Assembly: GCA_013178005.1 (NCBI GenBank) | Contig: JABLXL010000028.1 | Span: 2,501 to 62,833, forward strand | Direction: 5' to 3' | Length of the DNA stretch: 60,333 bases | Origin: Actinomycetota bacterium | GTDB lineage: Bacteria > Actinomycetota > Geothermincolia > Geothermincolales > RBG-13-55-18 | Made by a program: the position numbers and the translations under genes | Part shown: in pieces, positions 32,636 to 42,325 of the stretch | How positions within the stretch are numbered: position 1 is the stretch's first letter | How the letters are laid out: every line of letters starts with the position of its first letter | The notes under the pieces: generated by a model | What the model saw: only the letters and a program-made list of their open reading frames with translations | Told to the model about the DNA's origin: nothing | The model's database searches: none

Positions 32636-33445
32636 ATGAAGCGGCTTGACCAGTGGCTCGTAGACGAGGGTTATTACCCATCCCGTGAGCGCGCAAGGCT
32701 GGCCATCATGGCGGGAGAGGTGAGCGTCGAGGGAAAAGGGAAGATCCTCAAGGCAGGCACCAGGATCGGGCCGGGCGATCGCGTGGCAGTTGCCGTCAAG
32801 CCGCGGTTCGTGTCACGGGGCGGTGATAAACTCGACGGAGTGCTGGAGCGCTGGGGAATGGAGGTGGAAGGCCGCCTGGTGCTGGACGTGGGCGCGTCCA
32901 CGGGAGGTTTCACCCACTGCCTCCTCGAAAGGGGGGCCGCGCGCGTTATCTCCCTTGACGTCGGGAAGGGGCAGTTACACTGGGATCTGCGCAACGACCC
33001 CAGGGTGACGGTGATGGAGAAGACCAACGTGCGTCACGTACGCAGGGAGGACCTGCCCTTCGTGCCCGAACTGGTTCTGGCGGACCTCTCCTTCATATCC
33101 CTGCGCCTGGTATTGCCGGTGTTGCGGGAGCTCATGGAGGAGAAGGGAGAGTTGATAGCGCTCATCAAACCGCAGTTCGAGGCGGGCAGGGGCAAGGTGG
33201 GCAAGAAGGGCGTGGTCAGGGATCCCGGTGTGCACCTGGAGGTGCTGGAGGAGGTCGGGCGGACGGCGGCCGCATGCGGTTTCGAGCTGCTGGAGATCGC
33301 CCCCTCGCCGTTGCGCGGAGCTGAGGGCAATATGGAATATTTTGCCTGGTGGCGGAGGGCAGGAGAGCGGGCGCACTTCCCGCTCGAGGCGGTGGAGAAG
33401 GCGGTGAAAGAGGCATGGGATCGGGCTTCGAGAACATCGCGTTGA
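32636..33445 (+). CDS. tlyA: TlyA-family rRNA 2'-O-methyltransferase / haemolysin-like protein
   Basis: 269 residues. An N-terminal S4 RNA-binding domain (MKRLDQWLVDEGYYPSRERA, then VSVEGKGKILKAGTRI) is joined to an FtsJ-like methyltransferase. Its SAM motif is VLDVGASTGGFTHCLLERGA, followed by KPQFEAGRGKVGKKGVVRDP, which includes the family's catalytic Lys. TlyA methylates ribose 2'-O positions in 16S and 23S rRNA and affects capreomycin sensitivity. The ATG at 32636 gives the standard TlyA start; the open frame upstream lacks the S4 pattern. It overlaps the NAD kinase gene by 31 bp. Confidence 0.92.
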   Translation: MKRLDQWLVDEGYYPSRERARLAIMAGEVSVEGKGKILKAGTRIGPGDRVAVAVKPRFVSRGGDKLDGVLERWGMEVEGRLVLDVGASTGGFTHCLLERGAARVISLDVGKGQLHWDLRNDPRVTVMEKTNVRHVRREDLPFVPELVLADLSFISLRLVLPVLRELMEEKGELIALIKPQFEAGRGKVGKKGVVRDPGVHLEVLEEVGRTAAACGFELLEIAPSPLRGAEGNMEYFAWWRRAGERAHFPLEAVEKAVKEAWDRASRTSR

Positions 33446-34290
33446 TGCCACACGTGCACAAGGAGGAAGCGCTACGGGCGACCCGGGAGCTGGCGCGCTG
33501 GCTGGAGGCCGCGGGAGCGTCGGTGCGTGTGCTGCGCGATGACTCCGTGCACCTCGGCGAAGGGTTCCGCGGCGTGGAGATGGATGAGCTGGTGAGCGGG
33601 CTGGACCTGGTGGTCTCTTTGGGAGGTGACGGCTCCATGTTGCGCGCCGCGGCGGTGGCCTTCGCCGCGGATGTGCCCGTGGTGGGAGTGAACCTGGGGA
33701 AAAAGGGGTTTCTCACCGCCATAGAGGCGGATGGCATGAACGAGGGAATCGAGGACATCCTCGCGGGGCGTTATGTGGTGCAGGAGCGCATGATGCTGGA
33801 GTGCCTGCTGCCGGGAGAGGAGGCACGGCATTACGCCCTCAACGAGGTGGTGGTGGGCAAGCGCGAGCTGCAGAGGATGATACGCCTGGAGGTGGACATC
33901 GACGGCGTATATTACCATTATTTCTCAGGGGACGGCATTATTTTCTCCACGCCCACGGGATCGACGGCCTATTCCCTCTCCTCGGGTGGCCCCATCGTGG
34001 ACCCCCTGCTGGAATGCATCATCCTCACCCCCATCTGCAGCCACTCGCTCATGGACCGTTCGGTGGTGGTGTCGCCGGATAGAGTGGTGGAAATAAGGGT
34101 CGAGGCAGGAAGGGTCATGCCATCCGTTTCCCTGGACGGCAGGGAGGAGGTTGCCCTGCCGGAAGGCGGCGGGATCACGGTAAGGAGGGCGGAGCGGCGA
34201 CTGAAGATGATAAAAAAGGCCGGATACTCCTTTTTCTCGTTGCTGCGCGAGAAATTCGATTTTCCGCTCGGAGACAGGCGGGAGCCGTGA
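33415..34290 (+). CDS. nadK: NAD kinase
   Basis: 291 residues. It phosphorylates NAD to NADP. The GGDG motif is in VVSLGGDGSMLRAA, followed by VVGVNLGKKGFLTAIE, the NE motif in ALNEVVVGKRE, and the beta-domain DGIIFSTPTGSTAYSLSSGGP. The ATG at 33415 overlaps the end of tlyA and has AAAGAGG just before it; upstream codons in frame belong to the tlyA region. The order dxs-tlyA-nadK-recN is a conserved Gram-positive arrangement. Confidence 0.95.
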   Translation: MGSGFENIALMPHVHKEEALRATRELARWLEAAGASVRVLRDDSVHLGEGFRGVEMDELVSGLDLVVSLGGDGSMLRAAAVAFAADVPVVGVNLGKKGFLTAIEADGMNEGIEDILAGRYVVQERMMLECLLPGEEARHYALNEVVVGKRELQRMIRLEVDIDGVYYHYFSGDGIIFSTPTGSTAYSLSSGGPIVDPLLECIILTPICSHSLMDRSVVVSPDRVVEIRVEAGRVMPSVSLDGREEVALPEGGGITVRRAERRLKMIKKAGYSFFSLLREKFDFPLGDRREP

Positions 34291-34309
34291 GGGATCCAGA
34301 AGGTGCGTG

Positions 34310-36004
34310 ATGCTTAGGGAGATGCGCGTCAGGAACCTCGCGCTGGTCGAGGAAGCGGTCCTGGAATTCGGCCCGGGTCTCAATGTGCTCACCGGCGAAA
34401 CCGGCGCAGGGAAGACGGTGCTGGTGGAAGCCCTTTCCCTGCTGCTGGGGGGCAGGGGGGACAGCGGCATGGTAAGGGACGGCGCGGAGAGGATGGAGCT
34501 CGAGGCAGCCTTCGACATCGGGGAACACCACGAGTTGCGCCGGCTGGTAGAATCGGAGGACCTGGCCACGGAGGAAAGCGACGAGCTTGTGTTGCGCAGG
34601 GTGATGGGCGCGGACGGCAAAAGCAGGTGCTACGTCAACGGCAGGTTAAGCACCGTGGGCACCCTGGCCCGTATCGGGGATTACCTGGTGGATATCCACG
34701 GCCAGCATGAACACCAGCGGCTGCTGCGCCAATCGACCCACCTGGAGTACCTGGACGAATACGGCGGCCCCGAGCACCTGGAGCTCCTCGAAGCCTATAG
34801 TTGCCATTACGCTGCATGGCGGGAGGCAGCGAAAGCCCTGGAGAGGGCGGACATGGACGAGGCGGAAAGGCTGCGGGAGATCGACCTCCTCCGCTTCCAG
34901 GTGCGGGAGATCGAGGCGGTGAAGCCCGAGGAGGGCGAGATGGAAGGGCTGCTGCGCGAGAGGAAGCGCATGCAGAACCGCGAGGAGCTCTTCTCCGCCG
35001 CGCGGCTTGCCCATGAGCTTCTGGTGGGGGACGGAGGGGAGGGAGCAGTCGACCGGCTGGGCGAAGCTGAGGCAGCGCTACTCAGGGTGTCCTCCATGGA
35101 CGAGGAGCCGGCGCAATGGTGCCGGCGCCTGCGGGAAGGGCAGGAAGAGTTAATGGAGCTGGCTCGCGCCATGCACGATTTCGCGGAAGCCCTGGAATTC
35201 GAGCCCGGCCGTCTCGAGGAGGTGGAGTCGCGGCTGCACGCCCTCGCTGACCTTGCGCGGAAGTACGGGGGGGAAACCGCGGCGGTGCTTGAGCACCTTG
35301 AGCGTTCGCGCAGGCGGCTCGAGGAGCTGGAGAACCTCGACGCCCGCAGGGAGGAGCTCAAGGAGGAGAACGAAAGAGCCCTTGCCGCGGCGCTCAAGGC
35401 GGCGGAGGAAATCAGCTCCTCGCGCAGGAAACTGGCGCTCAGCCTGACCCGCGAGACCAACCGCGAGTTGGAGGAGCTCAACATGGCGGGGATGCGCTTC
35501 AGGGTGCACTGGGAGGAGGAGGCGGAATTGGGGATCACGGGCATGGACAGGATCGAGTTCCAGGTGTCCCCGGGCAAGGGTCTTCCCTACCGGTCCCTGG
35601 GCCGTATCGCATCCGGCGGAGAGCTTTCCCGCATCACCCTAGCCTTGAAGTTGGCCCTGGCGCGAGCCGATGCCGTCCCCACCCTGGTCTTCGACGAGGT
35701 GGACGCGGGGATTGGCGGCACCACCGCCGACGTCCTGGCGGAAAAACTCGCCCGTATCTCCGCTTACCACCAGGTATTCTCCATCACCCACCTTCCGCAG
35801 ATCGCGGCCCGCTCGGACACGCACCTGGCGGTGAGCAAGCGTGAGGCCGGCGGCAAGGTCAGGACCGAGGTGAGGCTTCTGGGGTCGGAGGAGCGACTGG
35901 ACGAGCTGGTGCGCATGCTGGGTGGGGAGGAGGCCACCGCCCGTCGCCATGCCCGGGCGATCTTGAAGGCGGGGTCGTCGCGGAGGGCGCGCGAGGCCGA
36001 CTGA
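34310..36004 (+). CDS. recN: DNA repair protein RecN
   Basis: 564 residues, typical of this SMC-like ATPase that acts at double-strand breaks. The Walker A is in LTGETGAGKTVLVEAL, then a DIHGQHEHQRLL Q-loop segment, two long coiled-coil arms around residues 150-370, the signature GRIASGGELSRITLALKLAL and the Walker B TLVFDEVDAGIGG. Both GTG 34307 and ATG 34310 are in frame; the ATG is 6-7 nt after AGAAGG. It is the last gene of the dxs operon. Confidence 0.95.
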   Translation: MLREMRVRNLALVEEAVLEFGPGLNVLTGETGAGKTVLVEALSLLLGGRGDSGMVRDGAERMELEAAFDIGEHHELRRLVESEDLATEESDELVLRRVMGADGKSRCYVNGRLSTVGTLARIGDYLVDIHGQHEHQRLLRQSTHLEYLDEYGGPEHLELLEAYSCHYAAWREAAKALERADMDEAERLREIDLLRFQVREIEAVKPEEGEMEGLLRERKRMQNREELFSAARLAHELLVGDGGEGAVDRLGEAEAALLRVSSMDEEPAQWCRRLREGQEELMELARAMHDFAEALEFEPGRLEEVESRLHALADLARKYGGETAAVLEHLERSRRRLEELENLDARREELKEENERALAAALKAAEEISSSRRKLALSLTRETNRELEELNMAGMRFRVHWEEEAELGITGMDRIEFQVSPGKGLPYRSLGRIASGGELSRITLALKLALARADAVPTLVFDEVDAGIGGTTADVLAEKLARISAYHQVFSITHLPQIAARSDTHLAVSKREAGGKVRTEVRLLGSEERLDELVRMLGGEEATARRHARAILKAGSSRRAREAD

Positions 36005-36246
36005 GGAGGCCGCCCGGTTTCGGGTCCGCCGTGGAGTGGAAGCGGAGACACCGCAAGGCCTTGAAAGCGCCTTTCGTTTGGAGAGGGCGGGAAACAACCC
36101 TCCCGGTCCAGGCAAAGCAGGCGGAATGGGCGTGGCAAAGACGTTTGCTTCCAATCCCCGGGAGGAGGGTGGGGATACGGAGCCAGTCTATGTCGACGCG
36201 GAACGGACATGGTGATTGAGACAAAGGTAATCCATCGTGAGGCGAG

Positions 36247-36276
36247 TTGAAGCAGGGAGGCGCCCTGGGCTATACT
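36247..36276 (+). promoter_or_regulatory. Promoter of the pyrG leader transcript
   Basis: TTGAAG (36247-36252) and TATACT (36271-36276) with an 18-bp spacer. The predicted start is near 36283. Confidence 0.5.
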
Positions 36277-36282
36277 GTACGC

Positions 36283-36397
36283 GTAGGAATACGGCGGTGA
36301 TGAGAACGGGAGGTGACCGGCTATAGACGAGCCGGAGGAATCCCGAGTGAGAAACCAGGACGGAATCCCTGACCGGTAGGGATTCCGTCTCTTTATA
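36283..36397 (+). ncRNA. Putative 115-nt leader RNA or small RNA upstream of pyrG
   Basis: Bounded by the promoter ending at 36276 and the terminator ending about 36397. It contains a CCGGCT/AGCCGG hairpin (about 36318-36335) and two identical GGAATCCC segments, at 36337-36344 and at 36362-36369. Either can pair with GGGATTCC in the terminator 3' arm (36379-36386). Pairing of the first copy would break the terminator, so an attenuation switch controlling CTP synthesis is possible. It matches no riboswitch class I can recall. Confidence 0.45.
36359..36397 (+). terminator. Strong intrinsic terminator upstream of pyrG
   Basis: A perfect 12-bp stem, GACGGAATCCCT with AGGGATTCCGTC, a 7-nt loop, followed by TCTCTTTAT. 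It precedes pyrG by about 160 bp. Confidence 0.75.
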
Positions 36398-36553
36398 GAG
36401 AATTAAGATAAAGGCTGTGGCCGTGCTATATACGTGAAAGACTAGGGGCATGATCGCAGCCGTCGCGCTTAGCGAATGCCGTTATCGCAGGTGCGTGGAG
36501 CCGCCCTGGGGTCCGGGGTCAAAGGAAGCTATGGAGACGGGAGGTATGAAGTG

Positions 36554-38194
36554 ATGCCGGTGAAGTACATTTTCGTGACGGGGGGCGTGTCGTCCTCGCT
36601 GGGTAAAGGGATCACGGCGGCATCCATCGGCAGGCTCCTCAAGTCACGTGGCCTGAAGGTGACCATGCAAAAAATGGACCCTTATATCAACGTGGACCCC
36701 GGCACCATGAACCCCTTCCAGCACGGTGAAGTGTTCGTGACCGACGACGGCACCGAGACCGACCTCGACCTGGGCCATTACGAGCGCTTCGTCGATGAGC
36801 ACCTGGGAAGGGAGAATAACGTAACCACCGGCAGCGTCTACTGGTCCATCATCTCCAGGGAGCGCAAGGGGGAGTTTCTCGGCGGCACGGTGCAGGTAAT
36901 CCCCCACGTGACCAACGAGATAAAGGAACGCATCCTCCGGCTCACGCGCTCCAGTGAGGTGGACGTGGTGATCACCGAGATCGGTGGGACGGTGGGGGAC
37001 ATCGAGAGCCTCCCCTACCTGGAGGCCATCCGCCAGTTCAAGAAAGACGTGGGCCCGGAGAACGTCATGTACATCCACGTCAGCCTGGTTCCCTACCTGG
37101 AGACAACCAAGGAGATGAAGACCAAGCCCACCCAGCATAGCGTGAAGGAGCTCCGCTCCATGGGTATCCAACCCGACGCCATCGTATGTCGCTCCAAGGA
37201 GCCCATCGGCGTGGACCTCAAGGACAAGATATCCCTGCTCTGCGATATCGACATCGAGGGCGTGATCTCCGCCCCTACCGCCGATTGCATCTACGAGGTG
37301 CCGCTGCTGCTGCACGCGGAGGGCCTGGGCGATTACGTTGCGAAGCACCTTGGCCTGGAGGGGCATGAGGAGGACCTCTCGGACTGGGAGGAGATGGTGC
37401 GAAGGATAAAGTCCGCCGCCGAGAGGGTGAGCATAGGGGTGGTGGGGAAATATGTGGACCTCTCCGATGCCTACCTGTCCATTATCGAGAGCTTGCAGCA
37501 CGGCGGGTACGCCCACGGAGCGCGGGTGGAAATCTCCTGGATAGCCTCGGACGACATCACCAGGGAGAACGCCGGCGAGCTGCTCTCCGGCCTCGACGGC
37601 ATCCTCATACCGGGCGGCTTCGGGGTGCGCGGCGTCGACGGCAAGGTGGAGGCCATCCGCTACGCGCGCGAGAACCGCGTGCCCTTTTTCGGCATCTGCC
37701 TTGGTTTGCAGTGCGCGGTTATAGAGACGGCCAGGAACCTGTGCGGCCTGGAGAAGGCCAACAGCTCGGAGTTCGACCCTGCCACGCCCCATCCGGTCAT
37801 CGACCTGTTGCCCGGGCAGCGAGACGTGGACGAGATGGGGGGCACCATGCGGCTGGGGCTGTATCCCTGCAAGCTGCAGGAAGGCAGCCTCGCCCATTCC
37901 TGCTACGGCGAGGAGGTTATCTACGAGCGCCACCGCCACCGTTACGAGGTGAACAACCATTACCGCAGCCAGCTGCAGGAGGCTGGACTGATCTTCTCCG
38001 GCCTTTCGCCGGACGGCAGGCTGGTGGAGATCATCGAGCGCAGAGACCATCCCTGGTTCCTGGCCGGACAGTTCCACCCGGAGTTCAAGTCCCGTCCCAA
38101 CCGTCCCCATCCCCTGTTCAGGGATTTCGTGGGCGCCGCCCTGGAGCGCAAGGCGGAGATGGAGGGGAAGCCGGACCTCAAGGTCGTGGGCTGA
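36554..38194 (+). CDS. pyrG: CTP synthase
   Basis: 546 residues, full length. The N-terminal synthetase domain opens with [17 protein letters not shown] (P-loop), followed by [20 protein letters not shown]. The C-terminal class I glutamine amidotransferase has the nucleophile Cys in [14 protein letters not shown] and the His/Glu pair near [11 protein letters not shown]. It makes CTP from UTP, glutamine and ATP. The ATG at 36554 lies 9 nt after GGGAGG; the open frame starting at 36476 is shorter on evidence. A terminator and possible attenuator upstream suggest pyrimidine-dependent control. Confidence 0.96.
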   Translation: MPVKYIFVTGGVSSSLGKGITAASIGRLLKSRGLKVTMQKMDPYINVDPGTMNPFQHGEVFVTDDGTETDLDLGHYERFVDEHLGRENNVTTGSVYWSIISRERKGEFLGGTVQVIPHVTNEIKERILRLTRSSEVDVVITEIGGTVGDIESLPYLEAIRQFKKDVGPENVMYIHVSLVPYLETTKEMKTKPTQHSVKELRSMGIQPDAIVCRSKEPIGVDLKDKISLLCDIDIEGVISAPTADCIYEVPLLLHAEGLGDYVAKHLGLEGHEEDLSDWEEMVRRIKSAAERVSIGVVGKYVDLSDAYLSIIESLQHGGYAHGARVEISWIASDDITRENAGELLSGLDGILIPGGFGVRGVDGKVEAIRYARENRVPFFGICLGLQCAVIETARNLCGLEKANSSEFDPATPHPVIDLLPGQRDVDEMGGTMRLGLYPCKLQEGSLAHSCYGEEVIYERHRHRYEVNNHYRSQLQEAGLIFSGLSPDGRLVEIIERRDHPWFLAGQFHPEFKSRPNRPHPLFRDFVGAALERKAEMEGKPDLKVVG

Positions 38195-38240
38195 CTCCCG
38201 GCGCGGAGCAAGCGGCGGCACGCGAAGGAGGGGAGCAGAG

Positions 38241-39365
38241 ATGGAGAGGGTGCTCAAGACCTTCCTCGACCTGGCGGCGATCGATAGCGAGACTTACCAC
38301 GAGGGGGAGCTTGCCGCCTACGTTTCCAGGGCGGCGCGCGAGGCGGGGTTCGAGCCCTACATGGACAACGCCGGAAAGGCGATAGGGGGAGAGGTCGGGA
38401 ATCTCTATATCGGACTGCCTGCGCGAGGGGTGGACGCGCCTCCCCTGATCTTCAGTTCCCATATGGATACCGTCTCGCCCGGTAAGGGCGTGGAGCCGGT
38501 GTTCCAGGGCGAGAGGATTGTCTCGGGAGGGAAAACCATCCTGGGAGCGGACTGCAAGGCCGGGGTCGCCGTCATCATCGAGCTCATGTTCCTCTCCGCG
38601 GAGGGTAAACTTCAGCATGGCCCCTTGGAAATGCTGCTCACGGTGGCGGAGGAAAAACAGCTCCAAGGAGTGCGGCACCTGGAAAAGGACCGGCTTAAGG
38701 CCGGACACGCCTTCGTGCTCGACGGCGAAGGGGGCGTGGGCACCATCGTCAACGCCTCGCCCACCCAGGACAACCTGGAATTCGTCTTCCACGGCAAGGC
38801 GGCGCATGCGGGAGTGGAACCGGAGAAGGGGAAAAACGCTATTTTCGGAGCGGCCTGGGCCATAAGTCTCATGCGCCTGGGGCGCATCGACAGCGAGACC
38901 ACCGCCAACATAGGGATCATCAGGGGAGGAAGGGCGGTGAACATAGTGCCCGACCGGGTGGTGGTGGAAGGGGAGGTGCGCTCCCACGATCCGAAGAAGC
39001 TGGATGAGCAGAGGAAGTCCATGGTAAAGGCGGCCCTGGAGGCCGAGGGGGCGGTAGGGGTCGGAGTGGAGGTGAAGGTGGAACGCGCCTACGAAGGTTA
39101 TCGCATCGATGCGGGGGATCCGTTGGTGTTACTTGCGCGCGAGGCGGGGAAGGCCATGGGGCTGAAGATGGAGCTCAAGTCCTCGGGGGGCGGGAGCGAC
39201 GCCAACTTTCTCAATGCCTTGGGCATCAAGTCCCTCGTCCTCAGTATGGGAGCGAGGGAACCCCACACCACCCACGAATACCTGGAGGCGCGCGACTTGC
39301 CCAGGCTGGTGAGGCTGTGCTCGGAGATAGCCGCTTCCGCGGGAAGGCTGAGGATGGCGCGATGA
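38241..39365 (+). CDS. M20-family peptidase, PepT-like
   Basis: 374 residues. Metal-binding blocks are FSSHMDTVSPGKGVEP (HxD), LGADCKAGVAVIIELM (bridging Asp), the Glu pair in LTVAEEKQLQGV, and the late His in REPHTTHEYLE. A dimerisation/lid domain lies between about 180 and 290. The TIGR01883-type PepT-like proteins cut small peptides, probably tripeptides. ATG start with AAGGAGGGGAG. Its stop overlaps the NUDIX ATG (ATGA), so it leads the operon PepT-like-NUDIX-ald-xerD. Confidence 0.9.
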   Translation: MERVLKTFLDLAAIDSETYHEGELAAYVSRAAREAGFEPYMDNAGKAIGGEVGNLYIGLPARGVDAPPLIFSSHMDTVSPGKGVEPVFQGERIVSGGKTILGADCKAGVAVIIELMFLSAEGKLQHGPLEMLLTVAEEKQLQGVRHLEKDRLKAGHAFVLDGEGGVGTIVNASPTQDNLEFVFHGKAAHAGVEPEKGKNAIFGAAWAISLMRLGRIDSETTANIGIIRGGRAVNIVPDRVVVEGEVRSHDPKKLDEQRKSMVKAALEAEGAVGVGVEVKVERAYEGYRIDAGDPLVLLAREAGKAMGLKMELKSSGGGSDANFLNALGIKSLVLSMGAREPHTTHEYLEARDLPRLVRLCSEIAASAGRLRMAR

Positions 39366-39931
39366 AGGACAAGGGCGACGAGCTCCTGGAGAGAGAGGCC
39401 ATTTTCGAGGGCAAGGTGGTAAGGCTCTACCTCGACCGGGTGCGCCTGCCGGACGGCAGGGAGGCGGAGAGGGAGGTGGTGCTGCACCGCGGAGCCGTGG
39501 GCATGGTGGCGCTGGACGAGGAGGAGAGGGTCTTCCTGGTGAGGCAGTACCGGCACGCCACCGGGGAGCACCTGGTGGAGATACCCGCCGGCAAACTCGA
39601 CGCGGGGGAAGACCCCATGGAATGCGCGCGCCGGGAGCTCCTGGAGGAAGTGGGGTGCGCGGCGGAGAGCTGGACTAAACTGGCCTCCTTCTATACCTCG
39701 CCGGGATTCAGCGACGAAGTATTGCACCTTTACCTCGCGCGCGGGTTGACCTACGGCGAGTCGTCTCCTGACGATGACGAGTTCCTGGAGGTTATGCGCG
39801 TGCCCCTGGAAGAGGCCTTGGAGATGGTGGCCCGGGGGCGGATAAGGGACTCCAAGACGGTGGCGGGCATCGCCCTGGCCTCCCTGCACCTGGCGGGGAG
39901 GTATCCGCCGGCGGGAGGTGGGGACGCGTGA
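39362..39931 (+). CDS. NUDIX hydrolase, ADP-ribose pyrophosphatase-like
   Basis: 189 residues. The Nudix box GKLDAGEDPMECARRELLEEVG fits G-x5-E-x7-REL-x2-E-x-G. The preceding VFLVRQYRHATGEHLVEIPAG is characteristic of ADP-ribose pyrophosphatases, and the GLTYGESSPDDDEFLEV segment is shared with NudF types. It hydrolyses ADP-ribose to AMP and ribose 5-phosphate. ATG in ATGA overlap with the peptidase gene; GTGA overlap with alanine dehydrogenase downstream. Confidence 0.9.
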   Translation: MKDKGDELLEREAIFEGKVVRLYLDRVRLPDGREAEREVVLHRGAVGMVALDEEERVFLVRQYRHATGEHLVEIPAGKLDAGEDPMECARRELLEEVGCAAESWTKLASFYTSPGFSDEVLHLYLARGLTYGESSPDDDEFLEVMRVPLEEALEMVARGRIRDSKTVAGIALASLHLAGRYPPAGGGDA

Positions 39932-41076
39932 TCGTCGGGGTTCCCAGGGAGATCCTGGACCAGGAATACCGCGTGGCGCTGACGCCCCAGGGAGCCCACG
40001 AGCTCTGCGCGGAGGGCCACAGGGTGCTGGTGGAGGAGGGGGCCGGTGAAGGCTCGAGCATCTCCGACGGCGATTACCGCAGGGCGGGAGCGGTGCTGGT
40101 TCCGGCCGCGGAGGACGTATATGGGGAGAGCGAGCTCGTCCTCAAGGTCAAGGAACCCCAACCCGGCGAATTTAGCATGCTGAAGGAAGGGCTCATCGTC
40201 TTCACCTACCTCCACCTGGCCGCGCATCGCGAGCTGACCGAGGAGCTCATGCGCCGGCGGGTGGCTGCGGTCGCCTACGAGACCGTGCAGCGCCCGGACG
40301 GCAGCCTCCCCCTCCTCGCGCCCATGAGCGAGGTGGCGGGGCGAATGGCGCCCCAACTGGGGGCTCACTACCTGGAGAAGATGAACGGCGGCAGGGGCAT
40401 GCTTTTGGGCGGGGCCACGGGAGTTCCTCCCGCGAACGTGGTCATCCTGGGGGCGGGAATCGTGGGCTCGCATTCCGCCATCCTGGCGACGGGCATGGAC
40501 GCCCATGTCATCGTGATGGACAAAGCCCTGGATCGCCTCAGGTACCTGGAACACATCCTGCACGGTCGCGTGACCACCATGGTCTCCAACAAGATGAACG
40601 TGATGGAGATGGTGAGCGACGCGGACCTGGTGATCGGGGCGGTGCTCATCCCCGGGGCGAGGGTGCCCGTGCTGGTGGACGAGGATACGGTGCGGGAGAT
40701 GAGGCCTGGCTCGGTGGTGGTGGACGTTGACATCGACCAGGGGGGGTGCATCACCACTGCGCGTCCCACCACCCACTCCAGCCCGGTGTACGTGGAGCAC
40801 GACGTGCTGCATTACTGCGTGGGGAACATCCCCGGCATCGTCCCGCGCACCTCTACCTTCGCCCTTACCAACGTCACCCTCCCCTATGCCCAGGCGATCG
40901 CGGGGCTGGGTTTGACGGAGGCGGCGAGGCGGGACCCGAGCCTGGCCGCGGGGATCAACGTCATCGAGGGGCGGGTGACCTCGGAGCCGGTGGCCAGGGC
41001 TCACGGGATGGAATACGAGAGGCTGGAGAACGTCGTTCCCATAGGGCTGCCGGAAGAACGCTTTTTCGGCGTGTGA
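39928..41076 (+). CDS. ald: Alanine dehydrogenase
   Basis: 382 residues. It interconverts L-alanine and pyruvate with NAD. The start VGVPREILDQEYRVALTP is the family opening, with the substrate Lys in LVLKVKEPQPGEF and His in YLHLAAHRELTEEL. The NAD fold is NVVILGAGIVGSHSAILATG. The C-terminal HYCVGNIPGIVPRTSTFALTN is diagnostic. GTG start in overlap with the NUDIX stop. The xerD start is 5 bp after the stop, so the genes are probably co-transcribed. Confidence 0.94.
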   Translation: MIVGVPREILDQEYRVALTPQGAHELCAEGHRVLVEEGAGEGSSISDGDYRRAGAVLVPAAEDVYGESELVLKVKEPQPGEFSMLKEGLIVFTYLHLAAHRELTEELMRRRVAAVAYETVQRPDGSLPLLAPMSEVAGRMAPQLGAHYLEKMNGGRGMLLGGATGVPPANVVILGAGIVGSHSAILATGMDAHVIVMDKALDRLRYLEHILHGRVTTMVSNKMNVMEMVSDADLVIGAVLIPGARVPVLVDEDTVREMRPGSVVVDVDIDQGGCITTARPTTHSSPVYVEHDVLHYCVGNIPGIVPRTSTFALTNVTLPYAQAIAGLGLTEAARRDPSLAAGINVIEGRVTSEPVARAHGMEYERLENVVPIGLPEERFFGV

Positions 41077-41081
41077 GGGCC

Positions 41082-42029
41082 ATGGGGGAGCTGAGGAAGC
41101 GAGAGGGCCGGGGAGACGACGCCGATGCGGGAGGCGCCTGGAAATCCCTGCTTTCGGAATACCTTGTGTTCATCGGGGTGCAGAGGGGGCTTTCCCCGCG
41201 TACGGTGGAGGCCTACCGCAGGGACCTGGAGAGATGGATCGCCTTCGCCGCCGAGCGGGGAAGGAATTCGCCCGGCGAGGTGCAGAGGGAAGATCTCACC
41301 GTTTTCCTGGAGGAGCTGCGCTCGAGCGGGCTTTCCGCGAGATCAGTGGCCAGGGCTGTGGCCAGCTTGAGGGGGTTCCAGCGCTTCATCCTGGAGGAGG
41401 GGGGATCGCCGGGGTATCCGGCCGCCCTGGAATTGGCGGTGCCAAGGCATGTCCGTCCCCTGCCCCGCGTGCTCTCCAGGGAGGAAGCTGCCAGGCTGCT
41501 CGACCAACCGATCTCCCGAGATCCGGCGGGACTGCGCGACAAGGCCATCCTGGAGACCCTTTACGGCACCGGCATCCGCGTTTCGGAGCTGACAGGCCTG
41601 GACCTTGAGGACCTGGACCTGGTGGAGATGGAGATGCGCGTGATGGGCAAGGGATCGCGGGAGCGGGTGGTGCCGGTAGGCGAATCGGCCGCCCGCGCCA
41701 TCAGGGATTACCTGGCCCATGGGCGCGGTAAGCTCTCGCCGCGCCCGGGCCAGCGGGCGCTTTTCCTCAACGCCAGGGGAGGGAGGCTGACCCGCCAGGG
41801 CGCCTGGGGATTGGTAAGGAAGTACGCCGCCAGGGTGGGCCTGGCGGAGCGCATGACCCCCCACACCCTGCGCCACAGCTACGCGACCCACCTACTTGAG
41901 AGCGGAGCCGACCTGAGGCATATACAGGAGCTCCTGGGCCATGCCAGCGTGAGCACCACACAGGTATACACCCACGTGAGCAGCGCTAGGCTCAAGGAGG
42001 TGTACCTCAAGGCGCATCCCCGCGCTTGA
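41082..42029 (+). CDS. xerD: Tyrosine recombinase XerD
   Basis: 315 residues. A core-binding SAM-like domain (about 20-105, SEYLVFIGVQRGLSPRTVEA) precedes the catalytic domain, which has every active-site residue: Arg in TGIRVSELTGL, Lys in GKGSRERVV, and His-x-x-Arg, His and Tyr in TPHTLRHSYATHLL, ELLGHASVSTTQVYTHV. It resolves chromosome dimers at dif with a XerC partner not in this window. ATG at 41082; the GTG at 41073 is an alternative. No intrinsic terminator follows; a repeat-rich gap does. Confidence 0.92.
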   Translation: MGELRKREGRGDDADAGGAWKSLLSEYLVFIGVQRGLSPRTVEAYRRDLERWIAFAAERGRNSPGEVQREDLTVFLEELRSSGLSARSVARAVASLRGFQRFILEEGGSPGYPAALELAVPRHVRPLPRVLSREEAARLLDQPISRDPAGLRDKAILETLYGTGIRVSELTGLDLEDLDLVEMEMRVMGKGSRERVVPVGESAARAIRDYLAHGRGKLSPRPGQRALFLNARGGRLTRQGAWGLVRKYAARVGLAERMTPHTLRHSYATHLLESGADLRHIQELLGHASVSTTQVYTHVSSARLKEVYLKAHPRA

Positions 42030-42325
42030 GGGGGTCACACGCACGCGGGGTCGTATCTTGACTTTTTCCTCGCTCTGCTTGCAGGCTTCGCTCGTTGGAT
42101 TGCCTTTTTCAGGCCGGGAGGATTGATCGACTCGTCTCCGTGGCAACGAGGAGTTCTATCATCACTTTATTGCTTTGCTCAAGAAAGGGCTCTCCGCCGC
42201 AAAGCACGGGCAATACGCTTCGCCTCTTATTCTCAACCCCATACCCTGAGCTTAACCACCGCTTATTTCCAGGCCAGCGACGAGACCGATCTTGTTCAAT
42301 AACCAAACTTCCGGGAGAAGTAACA

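Larger units (their letters stand above)
36005..36553. other. recN-pyrG intergenic region with a putative leader/sRNA
   Basis: About 550 bp. The first 240 bp show nothing recognisable. The rest contains a promoter-like pair (36247-36276), folded leader elements and a strong terminator (36359-36397), and then about 155 bp to the pyrG start. Confidence 0.55.
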
